Of a stretch of DNA of 64,000 nt, positions 16,805-27,400 are shown in pieces. Under the pieces are notes generated by a model. That model saw only the letters and a list, made by a program, of their open reading frames with translations, was not told the DNA's origin and searched no databases. The position numbers and the translations under genes were made by a program. Each line of letters opens with the position of its first letter. The stretch's first letter is position 1. This DNA is from BOKV01 sp049289295 (GTDB lineage Bacteria; Pseudomonadota; Alphaproteobacteria; Rhizobiales; Rhizobiaceae), in contig JBATLL010000035.1 in assembly GCA_049289295.1 (NCBI GenBank), positions 62,001 to 126,000 on the forward strand. Reading direction: 5' to 3'.

Positions 16805-17740
16805 ATGCAAAAGATGGATTTCCGCACCGACTTCGAGCCAAGGCATGGCGAACCTGTTGATCTTGGCCATGACATCGAGCGGATAACCGCCAACAATCCC
16901 GGTCCTTTCACTTTCCATGGCACGAACAGCTACATCGTCGGCAACCAGCGCGTCGCCGTGATCGATCCGGGTCCCGATGACGCGGTTCATCTGGAAGCCA
17001 TACTGGGCGCGCTCGGCGGAAGGGAAGTGTCCCACATCATCGTGACGCACACCCATGCCGATCATTCGCCACTTGCCCGCCAGCTGTCGGAAATCACTGG
17101 TGCCCCGGTCTATGGTGAAGGTCCGCATCGCGCTGCCAGAGAACTGCATCTGGGTGAGATCAACGCGCTCGATGCTTCTGCAGATCAGGTTTTCGTGCCG
17201 GATGTGGCGATTTCCCACGGGCAGCGCATTTCGGGAGACGGCTGGGAACTGGAAGCCGTCTTCACACCAGGGCACACGGCAAACCACATGGCATTCTCGC
17301 TCAGTGGTACGGGCATCCTGTTTTCGGGCGATCATGTCATGGCTTGGGCAACATCGATTGTCGCGCCGCCGGATGGCTCGATGAGTGACTATATGGCATC
17401 CCTCAATACACTTCTGGACCGCAAGGAGGGCGTCTACCTGCCAGGGCATGGCGGAGCGCTCAGGAATGCACGCGAATTCGTGCGTGGGCTTCGCGCGCAC
17501 CGCAAGATGCGCGAGACGGCGATCCTTTCGCGCATAAGGGCGGGGGACCGGACCATCCCGGAAATCGTCAAGGTGATCTATCGCGATACTGATCCCAGGC
17601 TTCATGGCGCAGCAGCGCTGTCCGTGCTGGCGCATATCGAGGATCTGGTGGCGTCCGGGCGCATCGACAGCAACGGGCCTGCTGCACTGGATGGCATCTA
17701 CGGCGCTCAGCCTTCGCCAGCAATGCCCAGCAAGGACTGA
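16805..17740 (+). CDS. MBL-fold metallo-hydrolase (LACTB2-like)
   Basis: The 311-residue protein has the metallo-beta-lactamase fold with di-metal motif THTHADHSP (about residues 81-89), GHTANHMAFS and FSGDHVMAW, plus a distal His in YLPGHGG. A C-terminal winged-helix segment follows, as in LACTB2-like nucleases/hydrolases. The substrate is unknown. An AGGGA site lies about 6 nt before the ATG. Its 3' end overlaps the convergent DUF1499 gene by 34 bp. Confidence 0.88.
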   Translation: MQKMDFRTDFEPRHGEPVDLGHDIERITANNPGPFTFHGTNSYIVGNQRVAVIDPGPDDAVHLEAILGALGGREVSHIIVTHTHADHSPLARQLSEITGAPVYGEGPHRAARELHLGEINALDASADQVFVPDVAISHGQRISGDGWELEAVFTPGHTANHMAFSLSGTGILFSGDHVMAWATSIVAPPDGSMSDYMASLNTLLDRKEGVYLPGHGGALRNAREFVRGLRAHRKMRETAILSRIRAGDRTIPEIVKVIYRDTDPRLHGAAALSVLAHIEDLVASGRIDSNGPAALDGIYGAQPSPAMPSKD

Positions 17741-18612
17741 TCCAGATCGGCGAGAAAATCGCGGATCATGGCTGCATTGATGCCGAAATCATGTTCCCCG
17801 AACCGCGATGCTGATCGCATGTCGACCAGGGTTGCTTCCGGCTCGGACGTGATCTGAATGGCAACATCATAGCGGAATCCGAGGATCCGGCTGGCTGCCG
17901 TTGCCTCTACCTCGATTCTTTCAGGCAGGACACGCTCTTCATCGGCAACTTCAGCCTTGTCTGCGGGTTTTCCCGATGTGACTTTCGGCAGCGCTCCGCC
18001 TTCATCCTCGTCATTTTCCGCAGCGTCGGCTGGTGCGGTTTCAGGCACGCCACGTTCGGCTGTAATCGTCCAGCCGCGATCTTCCAGGATGGCGCGCACA
18101 CTGACGAGGACCCGCTCCGCGCCTGCATTGTAGCGGCGCGACCCAACCTTGGGATATTCAGCCAGGAGAAGGTCGGCATAGGTATCGTCGTAAGTGGCAA
18201 GTTCGTTCATGCCGGCGGCGGGCGATTGCGCGCGCAGTCTTGCAGCTTCGCCCAGTGGTGGCGGATCGAACGGGTTGGTCGCTACATCATGGAGTTGGGG
18301 ATTGGTGGAGGCGAGCCATCCGTACCACAGGAAAGGGGCCAGCATGGCCAGCGAAAGCAGGACACCACGCAAGGTCGCCCGCCCGCCCTTCAATCCCTTG
18401 TTCCAGAGGTCCAGGAAAGCGCGAAAACCGGCCACGAGACTGGCGAGAATGAGCAGCAGGCCAAATGCCAGCAGCCAGTAGGTCTGTGGCGTGGTGACCT
18501 TGGCGAAGCGATGGAACAGGATGGTCAGGGCAAAGTAGGGAATGCACAAGACGGCCAAACGCTGGCACCAGATCGCTGCCCTGGAACTTCTCCGCTCGTA
18601 AAAGCCTGGCAT
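17707..18612 (-). CDS. DUF1499-domain membrane protein
   Basis: The 301-residue protein has three hydrophobic segments at the N-terminus (about residues 14-35, 43-62 and 78-96), then an extracytoplasmic part with the DUF1499 pattern (YPKVGSRRYNAGAERVL ... RILGFRYDVAIQI ... DMRSASRFGEHDFGINAAMIRDFL). An acidic insertion (AENDEDEGG and flanks) interrupts it at about residues 195-230. ATG 18612 is chosen over upstream starts because GGAGGA lies just before it. Function is unknown. The final 34 bp are shared, on the opposite strand, with the metallo-hydrolase gene. Confidence 0.78.
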   Translation of the reverse strand: MPGFYERRSSRAAIWCQRLAVLCIPYFALTILFHRFAKVTTPQTYWLLAFGLLLILASLVAGFRAFLDLWNKGLKGGRATLRGVLLSLAMLAPFLWYGWLASTNPQLHDVATNPFDPPPLGEAARLRAQSPAAGMNELATYDDTYADLLLAEYPKVGSRRYNAGAERVLVSVRAILEDRGWTITAERGVPETAPADAAENDEDEGGALPKVTSGKPADKAEVADEERVLPERIEVEATAASRILGFRYDVAIQITSEPEATLVDMRSASRFGEHDFGINAAMIRDFLADLDQSLLGIAGEG

Positions 18613-18830
18613 CCGTCCTCCGACTGTCTCAGACCGATTCCCTGGCAACCGATCCGTGCAACGAGAGATATCCGCTTTGCCCAAATACTGAAAGCATCCC
18701 TTCCAGCCGAGCACACCAGGACATGTGAATTGTGATCGATTCCGGCAACAGTGCGGCAAAGATTCCCCATTTCCGCCCAACTATCGCCGGTCCCGCACAG
18801 TTCAATCCCCTCTTAAACAGGGAGAGCGAC

Positions 18831-19283
18831 ATGACCGAGGATGGCTGTTCACAACGCGGCGCTGCATCTGACAAGCAAGGCCATGGGCGACTCATGCGCC
18901 GGGAAGTGAAGAAGAGCGGCATGCGCAAGGCATCGAGGGATTCGCTGCCCCTTGCTCTTGCAACCGGCATGGCGACGCTTTCACTTGGTGACACATTCTT
19001 CGAAACCGCCTGGCGGGCAGCCAAGCAGGCCGGTTGCGAACTTCTGTTCGAGATGCCCGGCCTCATCTTCGGAAAAAAGGATGGGCGCGCGGCTGCAATT
19101 CGTTGCAGCGAGCAGGACGAAGGCGAAATGTTCTTCCTGGTCTTCTGTTCGTCCAGCGGAGAAATCTCCGTAATTGAAGAACAGGATGCACCCCAGCGGG
19201 TGATCGATTTCACGCGATCCTATGCCGGGGTTCTGGGAATGCTCGGAAGGGACAGCAGGATCACTTCGCCGCTGCTGCAGTAG
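18831..19283 (+). CDS. Small protein of unknown function
   Basis: I do not recognise this 150-residue protein. The ATG at 18831 is preceded by AGGGAGAG at good spacing. The first 45 residues are polar and basic; the rest looks like a compact alpha/beta domain (ETAWRAAKQAGCELLFEMPG, EMFFLVFCSSSGEISVIEE). No signal peptide or membrane segment is visible. Codon use looks like that of the neighbours. Its last 23 bp overlap the convergent HAD gene. It could be a lineage-specific regulatory or effector-binding protein. Confidence 0.6.
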   Translation: MTEDGCSQRGAASDKQGHGRLMRREVKKSGMRKASRDSLPLALATGMATLSLGDTFFETAWRAAKQAGCELLFEMPGLIFGKKDGRAAAIRCSEQDEGEMFFLVFCSSSGEISVIEEQDAPQRVIDFTRSYAGVLGMLGRDSRITSPLLQ

Positions 19284-19986
19284 CAACCAGCATCGGCAAG
19301 GTCAGCAATTCCGCCAGATCATCAATGACATGATCGGCGTGCGGGGCCAGCGTTTCCCTGTCCGCCATGCCGGTGGCGACGGCAACCGCAATCGCGCCGG
19401 CATTACGGGCTGCAGCCATGTCGTGCGTGCTATCACCGACCATGATGATGCGGTGTGCGGGAACGCCGCAATGGCGGGCAAAGGCATCAATCATGCCCGG
19501 ACCAGGCTTCGCGCCATGGCCTGAATCATAACCTGCGATGAAATCCATATGGCGATCAATGCCTGCCACACCGGCCTGAGCAATTGCATTTGCCTGGGCA
19601 TCATTGGTGGCGATACCGGTCTTGAGGTTCATGTCCCGCAGTCGGCCCAGCAACGGCAGGACAGTGGGAAACAGGCTCACTGTATCCTGGCACAAACGCT
19701 CGAACAGGCGGTCGATCTGCTGATGGAAATCCGGCCCGTCGCGCAAATCGAGGATCGGTGCCCACAAGGCGCCAATGTCTGCAGCACATCCTGCAATGAC
19801 GATCGAGACTGGCGAGAAGCTCGCCTTGTCCAGGTCGAAATCCACGGCTTTCGCCATGGCCTGCGCCCTTCGATTGTCACCGGAGGCCAGTTCACGGATG
19901 GCGGCAGCGCAGGCAGGTGCAAACGTTTTCTCGAAATCGAGAAGTGTTCCATCCTTGTCGAACAGTACACCGGCTACATTCCCCAT
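19261..19986 (-). CDS. HAD-superfamily phosphatase, phosphoglycolate phosphatase-like
   Basis: The 241-residue HAD-IA enzyme has motif I FDKDGTLLDF (nucleophile and general acid Asp), motif II TGIATND, motif III Lys in GAKPGPGMI and motif IV GDSTHDMAAA. This pattern is that of Gph-like phosphatases, which clear 2-phosphoglycolate or similar small phosphates. ATG 19986 is selected because GGAGGATCA lies directly upstream. The substrate cannot be read from sequence. Confidence 0.83.
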   Translation of the reverse strand: MGNVAGVLFDKDGTLLDFEKTFAPACAAAIRELASGDNRRAQAMAKAVDFDLDKASFSPVSIVIAGCAADIGALWAPILDLRDGPDFHQQIDRLFERLCQDTVSLFPTVLPLLGRLRDMNLKTGIATNDAQANAIAQAGVAGIDRHMDFIAGYDSGHGAKPGPGMIDAFARHCGVPAHRIIMVGDSTHDMAAARNAGAIAVAVATGMADRETLAPHADHVIDDLAELLTLPMLVATAAAAK

Positions 19987-20132
19987 ATTGATCCTCCATG
20001 CCAAGTCCAGCTAGATAGGCCAAGTTGCTTCCCATATAAATGGCAAAGTTTGGCATGTCGCCAGATGCTGCAGGCCTGAACCGGGTAAGCATGCACCGGG
20101 GCGCTGTCAGGCCACGCCCGCAAGGAGTTATG

Positions 20133-21521
20133 ATGAACAATCCGCTGACGAACATGCAGGTCAGGGACCTGCAATCCGTGCTTCACCCCTATACCCCCCT
20201 TCACAAGCTGAAGGAGACCGGCTCCCTCATCATCTCCGAGGGCAAGGGAATTCATGTCACGGACGCTCACGGGCGCAGCTACATCGAAGGCATGTCGGGC
20301 CTGTGGTGCGCGGGCCTCGGCTTTGGCGACCATGAAATGGTCGAAGCCGCAAAGGAACAGCTGGACAAGCTTCCCTATTATCACCTGTTCACCGGACGCT
20401 CGATCGAACCGGCAATCGAACTTGCTGAAAAGCTGAAGGAAATTGCCCCCGTTCCGATCAGCCATGTCTTCTACACATCGTCAGGTTCGGAAGCCAACGA
20501 CACGCAGGTGAAGCTCGCCTGGTACTACAATAATGGCCTTGGTCGGCCGAACAAGAAGAAGATCATTTCAAGGGTCAAGGCCTATCATGGCGTCACGGTC
20601 ATGGCGGCGTCTCTGACCGGGCTTCCATACAACCACATTGATTTCGACCTTCCCGTCGACCGCGTCCTGCACACCGACTGCCCGCATTTCTACCGTTTCG
20701 GCAAGGAAGGCGAAGACGAAGCGGCGTTCCTGGCGCGCCTCGTAAGCTCGCTCGAACAGTTGATCGAGAAGGAAGGGCCCGAAACGATTGCGGCCTTCAT
20801 TGCGGAACCAATCATGGGGGCGGGTGGCGTTCTCATTCCACCACAGGGCTATTTCGCGGCAATCGAACCGATTCTTCGCCAGCATGACATTCTCATGATC
20901 GCGGACGAAGTGATCACCGGGTTCGGTCGTACCGGCAACTGGTGGGGTTCGCAGACCATGGGATACCAGCCGGACACGATTTCTGCCGCCAAGCAGCTGA
21001 CCAGCGCTTACGCGCCTCTCGGCGCGGTCATGGTATCGCAGAAGGTGATGGACGTGCTTGAATCGCAGTCAGCGAAAATCGGTACGTTTGGCCACGGCTT
21101 CACCTATGGCGGCCATCCGCTCGGCTGCGCGCTTGGTGTCAAGGCCATCGAGATTTACCAGAGGCGCAACATCGTCGAGCATGTCGCCAGGGTCGCGCCA
21201 ACGTTCGAAGCACGCCTCAAGGCGCTCGAAGCCCATCCGCTTGCCGGAGAAGCCCGCTTCAAGGGGCTGGTTGGCGCACTTGAACTTGTCTCGAACAAGA
21301 AAACGCGCCAGCCCTTCGATCCCAAGAAGGCAGTTGGTGCGACGGTTGCCAAGTTCATTCAGGAGCAGGGCCTTATCGTCAGGGCGATTGGCGATTCACT
21401 TGCCCTTTGTCCGCCAATGATCATCACGGAAGCGGAACTGGACGAATTGTTCGATCGCATGGAAAAGGGCCTGGATGCAGCGCTTGACTGGGTGCGTCGT
21501 GAAGACCTGCTTCAGGCCTGA
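20133..21521 (+). CDS. Class-III aminotransferase (omega-amino acid/GABA:pyruvate type)
   Basis: The 462-residue PLP enzyme carries FYTSSGSEANDTQVKLAWYY, MIADEVITGFGRTGNWWG, Schiff-base Lys287 in SAAKQLTSAYAPLG and THG-type FTYGGHPLGCA. The set resembles omega-amino acid:pyruvate and 4-aminobutyrate:pyruvate aminotransferases, which use pyruvate to form alanine. AAGGAG at 20122-20127 serves either ATG 20130 or ATG 20133, and the latter has better spacing. A strong terminator follows. It is distinct in sequence from the other class-III enzyme at 3072. Confidence 0.85.
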   Translation: MNNPLTNMQVRDLQSVLHPYTPLHKLKETGSLIISEGKGIHVTDAHGRSYIEGMSGLWCAGLGFGDHEMVEAAKEQLDKLPYYHLFTGRSIEPAIELAEKLKEIAPVPISHVFYTSSGSEANDTQVKLAWYYNNGLGRPNKKKIISRVKAYHGVTVMAASLTGLPYNHIDFDLPVDRVLHTDCPHFYRFGKEGEDEAAFLARLVSSLEQLIEKEGPETIAAFIAEPIMGAGGVLIPPQGYFAAIEPILRQHDILMIADEVITGFGRTGNWWGSQTMGYQPDTISAAKQLTSAYAPLGAVMVSQKVMDVLESQSAKIGTFGHGFTYGGHPLGCALGVKAIEIYQRRNIVEHVARVAPTFEARLKALEAHPLAGEARFKGLVGALELVSNKKTRQPFDPKKAVGATVAKFIQEQGLIVRAIGDSLALCPPMIITEAELDELFDRMEKGLDAALDWVRREDLLQA

Positions 21522-21559
21522 TCGAGGCTGGTGAGTGCACCATTCCTCCTGCAAAAAAG

Positions 21560-21597
21560 TCGGCGCCATCCGTGGGGGTGGCGCCGATTTTCTTTTT
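21560..21597. terminator. Bidirectional intrinsic terminator between aminotransferase and ppdK
   Basis: TCGGCGCCA (21560-21568) pairs perfectly with TGGCGCCGA (21579-21587). TTTTCTTTTTC follows on the plus strand, and an A6 run (21553-21558) gives a U-run on the minus strand. It therefore serves both convergent genes. Confidence 0.92.
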
Positions 21598-21641
21598 CAA
21601 GGGTAGTAGGGCAGTGTGCGGCTCAATTGCCGGTCAGCGCG

Positions 21642-24308
21642 TCAGGCTTTGGCCTTGATCGCAGCCTGGGCTGCTGCCAGGCGCGCAATGGGCACGCGAA
21701 ACGGTGAACAGGACACATAGTCGAGGCCAACGCTTTCGCAGAAGTGGATCGATGCCGGATCGCCGCCATGTTCACCACAAATGCCAAGCTTGATATCGGC
21801 TCGGGTCTGCCTGCCACGCTCGGCCGCCAGCTTCACCAGTTCGCCGACGCCTGCAATGTCAAGCGAGATGAACGGGTCAGTCTTGATCACGCCCTTCGCC
21901 TCGTAGACGGAGAGGAAGGAAGAAGCATCGTCACGCGAAATGCCGAAGGTTGTCTGCGTCAGGTCGTTGGTTCCGAAGGAGAAGAACTCGGCGGCTTCCG
22001 CAATGCGGCCGGCCATGATTGCCGCTCTCGGCAGTTCGATCATGGTGCCGACCATGTAGTCGAATTTCTCGCCTGCCGCCTTTGCAACCACGCCGGCAAC
22101 GGAATCGATCCGCGCCTTGACGAAGTCCAGTTCTTCGCGAAGCCCGACGAGTGGAACCATGATTTCCAGCATGACCGCCTTGCCGGTGCGCCTGCGCGTC
22201 TCGATGGCTGCTTCGAAAATGGCCTGGGCCTGCATCTCGGCTATTTCGGGATAGGAGATCGCCAGCCGGCAGCCGCGATGGCCAAGCATCGGGTTGAACT
22301 CGCGCAGGGCTTCGGTGCGTCGACGCAGTTTTTCCGCATCGACTCCCATGGCGTTTGCAACCTGCTCGATCTCGTCCTCGGAGTGGGGAAGAAATTCATG
22401 GAGCGGCGGATCGAGCAGACGGATCGTGACCGGGAGCCCGGCCATGATGTCGAAAAGCTCGACAAAATCTGAACGCTGCATCGGCAACAACTTGGCCAGC
22501 GCCTTCCTGCGATCGTCCTCGGTGTCGGCAAGGATCATCTCACGCACCGACACGATCCGCTCATCGTCGAAGAACATGTGCTCCGTGCGGCAAAGGCCAA
22601 TGCCTTCGGCACCGAATGAACGCGCGGCCTTGGCATCCTGCGGGGTCTCCGCATTGGTGCGAACGCGCATGCGCCGGATCAAGTCGGCCCATTCCATGAT
22701 GGTTCCGAAATGGCCTGAAAGTTCTGGCTGGATCATCGGAACCGCGCCTGCCAGAACCTGACCGGTCGATCCGTCAATCGTGATGATGTCGCCCTTCTTG
22801 AAGGTTCGTCCCAGAACACGGAATTCCTCGGTCTGGTAATCGACCCGCAAACCGCCAGCGCCCGACACGCAGGGCTTGCCCATGCCGCGTGCGACGACTG
22901 CAGCATGGCTGGTCATGCCACCCCTTGCGGTCAGGATACCCTGCGAAGCGTGCATTCCGTGAATGTCTTCCGGGCTTGTCTCGATGCGAACCAGGATGAC
23001 CGGGCGCCCCTGCGCATTGATCTTTTCCGCCTCGTCGGAATTGAAGACGATCTCGCCCGTGGCCGCACCAGGTGAGGCTGGCAGGCCGCTGGCGACGACG
23101 TCGCGCCTGGCTTCCGGCGAGATGGTGGGATGGAGGAGCTGGTCGAGCGATGCGGGGTCGATGCGTGCAACCGCTTCCTCACGCGTGATCAGTCCCTCTT
23201 CAGCCATTTCACAGGCGATGCGCAGCGCCGCCTTCGCAGTGCGCTTGCCCGAACGGGTCTGCAGCATCCACAGCTTGCCACGTTCGACCGTGAATTCCAG
23301 GTCCTGAATGTCGCGATAATGCCGCTCCAGCCGCGCTGAGATATCCATGAATTCGCGGAATGTTTCGGGCATCGCCTTTTCCAGCGACGGCTTGTCCGAA
23401 CCGCTGGCAATGCGCGCAGCTTCTGTCAGGGACTGGGGTGTCCTGATACCCGCAACGACATCCTCGCCCTGAGCGTTGATCAGGAATTCGCCATACAGCG
23501 CGTTTTCGCCAGTGGAGGGATTTCGCGTGAAGGCAACACCGGTGGCCGATGTATTGCCCATGTTGCCGAACACCATTGCCTGGATGTTGACCGCCGTGCC
23601 CCACTCCGCAGGGATGTTGTGAAGCCTGCGGTAGGTGATGGCACGCTGGTTCATCCAGGATGAGAAAACCGCGCCAATCGCGCCCCAGATCTGTTCCTTC
23701 GGATCCTGCGGGAAATCAACTTCGAGTTCAGTGCGCACAAGCTGCTTGTAGGCGCTGATCACCTTGCGCCATTCCTCGGCATTCAGATCGGTATCCTGCT
23801 CGTGACCGCCTTCGGCCTTGGCCGTTTCAAGGATCTCCTCGAACATGTCATGATCGACACCCATGACGACATCGCCATACATCTGGATGAACCGGCGGTA
23901 ACTGTCGTAGGCAAAGCGCTCATCACCAGCTTCGCGAGCAAGCGCCTCCACTGTTTCATCGTTCAGTCCGAGATTGAGGACGGTGTCCATCATGCCCGGC
24001 ATGGAAGCCCTGGCACCGGAACGCACCGAAACCAGAAGGGGTCTGTCGGCAGAGCCGAAATTGCGCCCGGTTACTTTGGCAATGTGCGCCAGAGCGCTGT
24101 CGATCTGGCTGTCCAGTCCCTGCGGGAACTTGCGTTCATTGGCGTAGAACCAGTTGCAGCCCTGGGTCGTCACGGTAAAGCCCGGAGGCACTGGAAGCCC
24201 CAGCGAACACATTTCGGCAAGGTTCGCGCCCTTGCCACCCAGCAGGTCGCGCATCGAAGCGTCGCCTTCTGCGCTGCCATCGCCAAACGTGTAGACCCAC
24301 TTCGTCAT
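21642..24308 (-). CDS. ppdK: Pyruvate, phosphate dikinase
   Basis: The 888-residue enzyme interconverts pyruvate, ATP and phosphate with PEP, AMP and pyrophosphate. It has the N-terminal ATP-grasp part (GGKGANLAEMCSLGLPVPPGF), the swivelling phosphohistidine domain with His468 in GGMTSHAAVVARGMGKPCV, and the C-terminal TIM barrel (GLCRTEHMFF, GDPASIHFC with the catalytic Cys region). Its length is normal for the family. In Hyphomicrobiales it often neighbours smc, as here, and it probably serves gluconeogenesis or glycolytic flexibility. Confidence 0.96.
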   Translation of the reverse strand: MTKWVYTFGDGSAEGDASMRDLLGGKGANLAEMCSLGLPVPPGFTVTTQGCNWFYANERKFPQGLDSQIDSALAHIAKVTGRNFGSADRPLLVSVRSGARASMPGMMDTVLNLGLNDETVEALAREAGDERFAYDSYRRFIQMYGDVVMGVDHDMFEEILETAKAEGGHEQDTDLNAEEWRKVISAYKQLVRTELEVDFPQDPKEQIWGAIGAVFSSWMNQRAITYRRLHNIPAEWGTAVNIQAMVFGNMGNTSATGVAFTRNPSTGENALYGEFLINAQGEDVVAGIRTPQSLTEAARIASGSDKPSLEKAMPETFREFMDISARLERHYRDIQDLEFTVERGKLWMLQTRSGKRTAKAALRIACEMAEEGLITREEAVARIDPASLDQLLHPTISPEARRDVVASGLPASPGAATGEIVFNSDEAEKINAQGRPVILVRIETSPEDIHGMHASQGILTARGGMTSHAAVVARGMGKPCVSGAGGLRVDYQTEEFRVLGRTFKKGDIITIDGSTGQVLAGAVPMIQPELSGHFGTIMEWADLIRRMRVRTNAETPQDAKAARSFGAEGIGLCRTEHMFFDDERIVSVREMILADTEDDRRKALAKLLPMQRSDFVELFDIMAGLPVTIRLLDPPLHEFLPHSEDEIEQVANAMGVDAEKLRRRTEALREFNPMLGHRGCRLAISYPEIAEMQAQAIFEAAIETRRRTGKAVMLEIMVPLVGLREELDFVKARIDSVAGVVAKAAGEKFDYMVGTMIELPRAAIMAGRIAEAAEFFSFGTNDLTQTTFGISRDDASSFLSVYEAKGVIKTDPFISLDIAGVGELVKLAAERGRQTRADIKLGICGEHGGDPASIHFCESVGLDYVSCSPFRVPIARLAAAQAAIKAKA

Positions 24309-24423
24309 GCGTCAGCCCCATGTATCCTGGTTGCAGAACGGGGAATAACCCCATTGATTGTGCAGCGCAATAGAAAGCGCGGCACCAATCGCCGCACTGT
24401 TGCCATTTGGGGCTGAAACGGGC

Positions 24424-27400
24424 TCAGCCGGCTTCGCGAAGCTGCTCTGCAGTCTGAAGATCGACGCTCACCAACTGGCTAACGCCGCGCTCGGCCATGG
24501 TGACACCAAACAGCCTGCTCATGCGGGCCATGGTGATCGGATTGTGCGTGATGATGACAAAACGCGTGTCGGTCGTGGACACCATTTCGTCCATCAGGTT
24601 GCAATAGCGCTCGACATTGTGGTCATCGAGCGGGGCATCCACTTCGTCGAGCACGCAGATCGGTGCCGGATTGGTGAGGAAGACCGCGAAGATCAATGCC
24701 ATCGCGGTCAGCGCCTGCTCGCCACCAGACAATAGAGTCATGGTCTGGGGCCGCTTGCCGGGGGGACGGGCAAGGATTTCAAGGCCGGCTTCGAGCGGAT
24801 CGTCGGATTCGACAAGCTGCAATTCTGCAGTGCCGCCGCCGAACAGGTGGGTGAAGAGCCTCTGGAAGTGCCCATTGACGACCTCGAAGGCTTCGAGCAA
24901 CCGCTCGCGCCCTTCCCTGTTGAGGCTCTGAATACCCTGGCGCAACCGCCGAATTGCCTCGACCAGATCATCGCGCTCAGAAATCAGCGCATCGCGACGT
25001 TCGGTAATTTCAGTGCTTTCCGCGTCTGCACGCAAATTGACTGCGCCAAGCCGCTCGCGTTCGCCCTTCAGCTTTTCGAGTTGCCGCTCGGCATGTGAGG
25101 GTTCAGGTAGGGTGGCGTTTTCGGCAAGTTCAGCCAGCTTCAGCACATCGGCCGGATGGCATTCCAGCTCTTCGCGAATGCGCTCCTCGATTTCGGTGCG
25201 CCGTTCCTGCGCTGCTGCAAGCCGTTCCTCGGCGCGAACACGTGCTTCGCGGGTGGCGGCCAGTTCTTCGATTGTCTGGCGCGCCTTGCGGTCTGCGTCA
25301 GCCAGTTCAGTCTCGGCCACAGCCAGACGGTCAGCAGCAGCCTTGCGCAAGGCTTCCGCCTCATCGATCTTGCCTGCAAGCGCCCTGCGGCGGGAGGCTA
25401 TTTCTTCCGGCGCTCCTGAGATTGCCGCGATCTCGCGCGAGCAGTCCTCCCTGCGTTCACGCAACATGCGAATCTGGTTGTCGGCGTTTTCGGCACGGTC
25501 TCGCCAGCTCTTGGTTTCACCGGCAATCGAGGCCAGTCGACGTTCCCTGCCCTGTGCTTCGCGGGTGAAACCTTCAGCTTCGGCACGAATTCTGGCGACA
25601 TCGGAGCGTTGCTGGACCACGCCAATGCGCTGCGTTTCGAGATTCTTCTCCATGTCGGAAAAGTCAGGCAATGCGGCAAGGCCGGCCTGGGCTTCTGCCA
25701 AGACCGCATTATTGTCCTGGATATCGGCGGCGACGCGATCACGCGCATCGACAAGTGTCGCCTTGCGGCTTGCATACTGGTTTACAGCGCGCTCGGCATC
25801 CGCCAGTGCTTCCCTGGCCTCGGCCAGTTCCTTTTGTGCCGAACGCCAGGATTCGCGCGATGTCCGCTCCGCCTCGACGGCCCGTGCCGTTTGCTGGCGA
25901 AGCTTCTCGAAAGCTTCTTCGACAAGACGCAATTTCTTTGTCGCTCCGACCGCCTCGGCGTCTAGTTCTGCCAACCGGTTCTTCTGAGCGAGTTTCTGTG
26001 CGGCGGCGGTAGGCGCTTCCGCACCAGCGACATAACCATCCCAGCGCCACAGGTCGCCTTCCAGTGAAACAAGGCGCTGGCCCGGCTTCAACTTGCCCTG
26101 CAGGGACTGGCCTGCCGAACCTTCAACAACGCCGATCTGGGAGAGGCGACGCGCCAGTTCCGCTGGCGCCTTGACCACTGTCGAAAGCGGCTTCACGCCC
26201 GATGGAAGGGCCGGGTCGTCAGACGCCGCCTGGGCTGGTCCCCAGTGAGCGGGTGCAGCCTTGTCAGTCGACACGTCGAGGTCTTCACCCAGCGCAGCAC
26301 CGAGCGCAGTTTCATAGCCTGGTTCAACCCTGATGCGTTCGACAACTGCCGGAAAAAGGTCCTGCCCGCCCTGGTTCAATATCCGGTTGAGCGTACTTGC
26401 CTCGGTCTCGATGCGGCTGAGTTCGGCCTGTGCTTCGGCAAGGGCCGGGCGGCTTTCCTGTTCAGCCAGCCTTGAGGATTCCGCCGACTTTTCAGCCGCC
26501 AATGCATCGGCTTCCGCGTCTGCCGCCCTGCTCTCCAGCAGCATCACCCTTTCCCGCTTTTCTGCTGACGCATCGAGCTCTGCAATGCGGGCCAGCACGT
26601 CCTTCATTTCCATGTCGATCTTGTCGAGCTGGTCAGTCAGGCGCTTTCCGCGTTCGCCCGATTCGCGAATGACCTTCTCGAACTGCGACTTGCGGGCAGA
26701 TTCCTGCGCATTGGCAGCGGTCAGTTCGGACAGTTTCTGTTCACTTTCGCCAAGGCGTGCCGATGCGGCGGCCAGACGGTCGCGAATGTCCTGTTCCATT
26801 CCAGCCAGGTTTTCGCCGGCTGCCTTCAGTTCCGCTTCTTCTGCCGAAAGACGCTCCAGCGCTTCGGCATTCTCACCGATCATGCGTTCTTCACGCACGA
26901 TGTCGGCATCAAACTGATTGAGGCGATTGTCCAGTTCACTTCGGCGGGTGGCAAGCCGGTTGGCTTCCTCGTCGATCTGGTTACGGGTGATGACAAGATG
27001 CTGAAGTGCTGCGGCAGCCTTGGCTTCGGCATCGCGCAAATCGGGCATGCGGGACGCCAGAATTGCCTGCTCCTTGGCGGCGTTGGCCTGCGCTTCCGCT
27101 TTCTCACCGGCATCTGCCGTTGCGCGGGAAAGAACGGACTGGCCTTCGGCTTCCGCGGTCCTGGCCGCTGACCATCGCAGATGGAACAGCAAGGCTTCGG
27201 TCTGGCGGATCTCGCCGGAAAGCGCGCGGTAGCGGTTGGCCTGCCTGGCCTGACGCTTGAGGCTTTCCAGCTGGGCATCCATCTGGCTCAGAACATCCTC
27301 GAGTCGCTCGAGATTCTGCTCCGCAGCCCGAAGGCGCAGCTCAGCCTCGTGGCGGCGGCTGTGAAGACCGGAAATGCCTGCGGCCTCTTCCAGCAGGGCG

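Noticed and set aside
25013..25987. 324-codon Ser/Arg/Ala-rich open frame on the plus strand
   Set aside because: It is antisense to smc coiled coil; its composition is the reverse complement of Glu/Ala/Leu codons.
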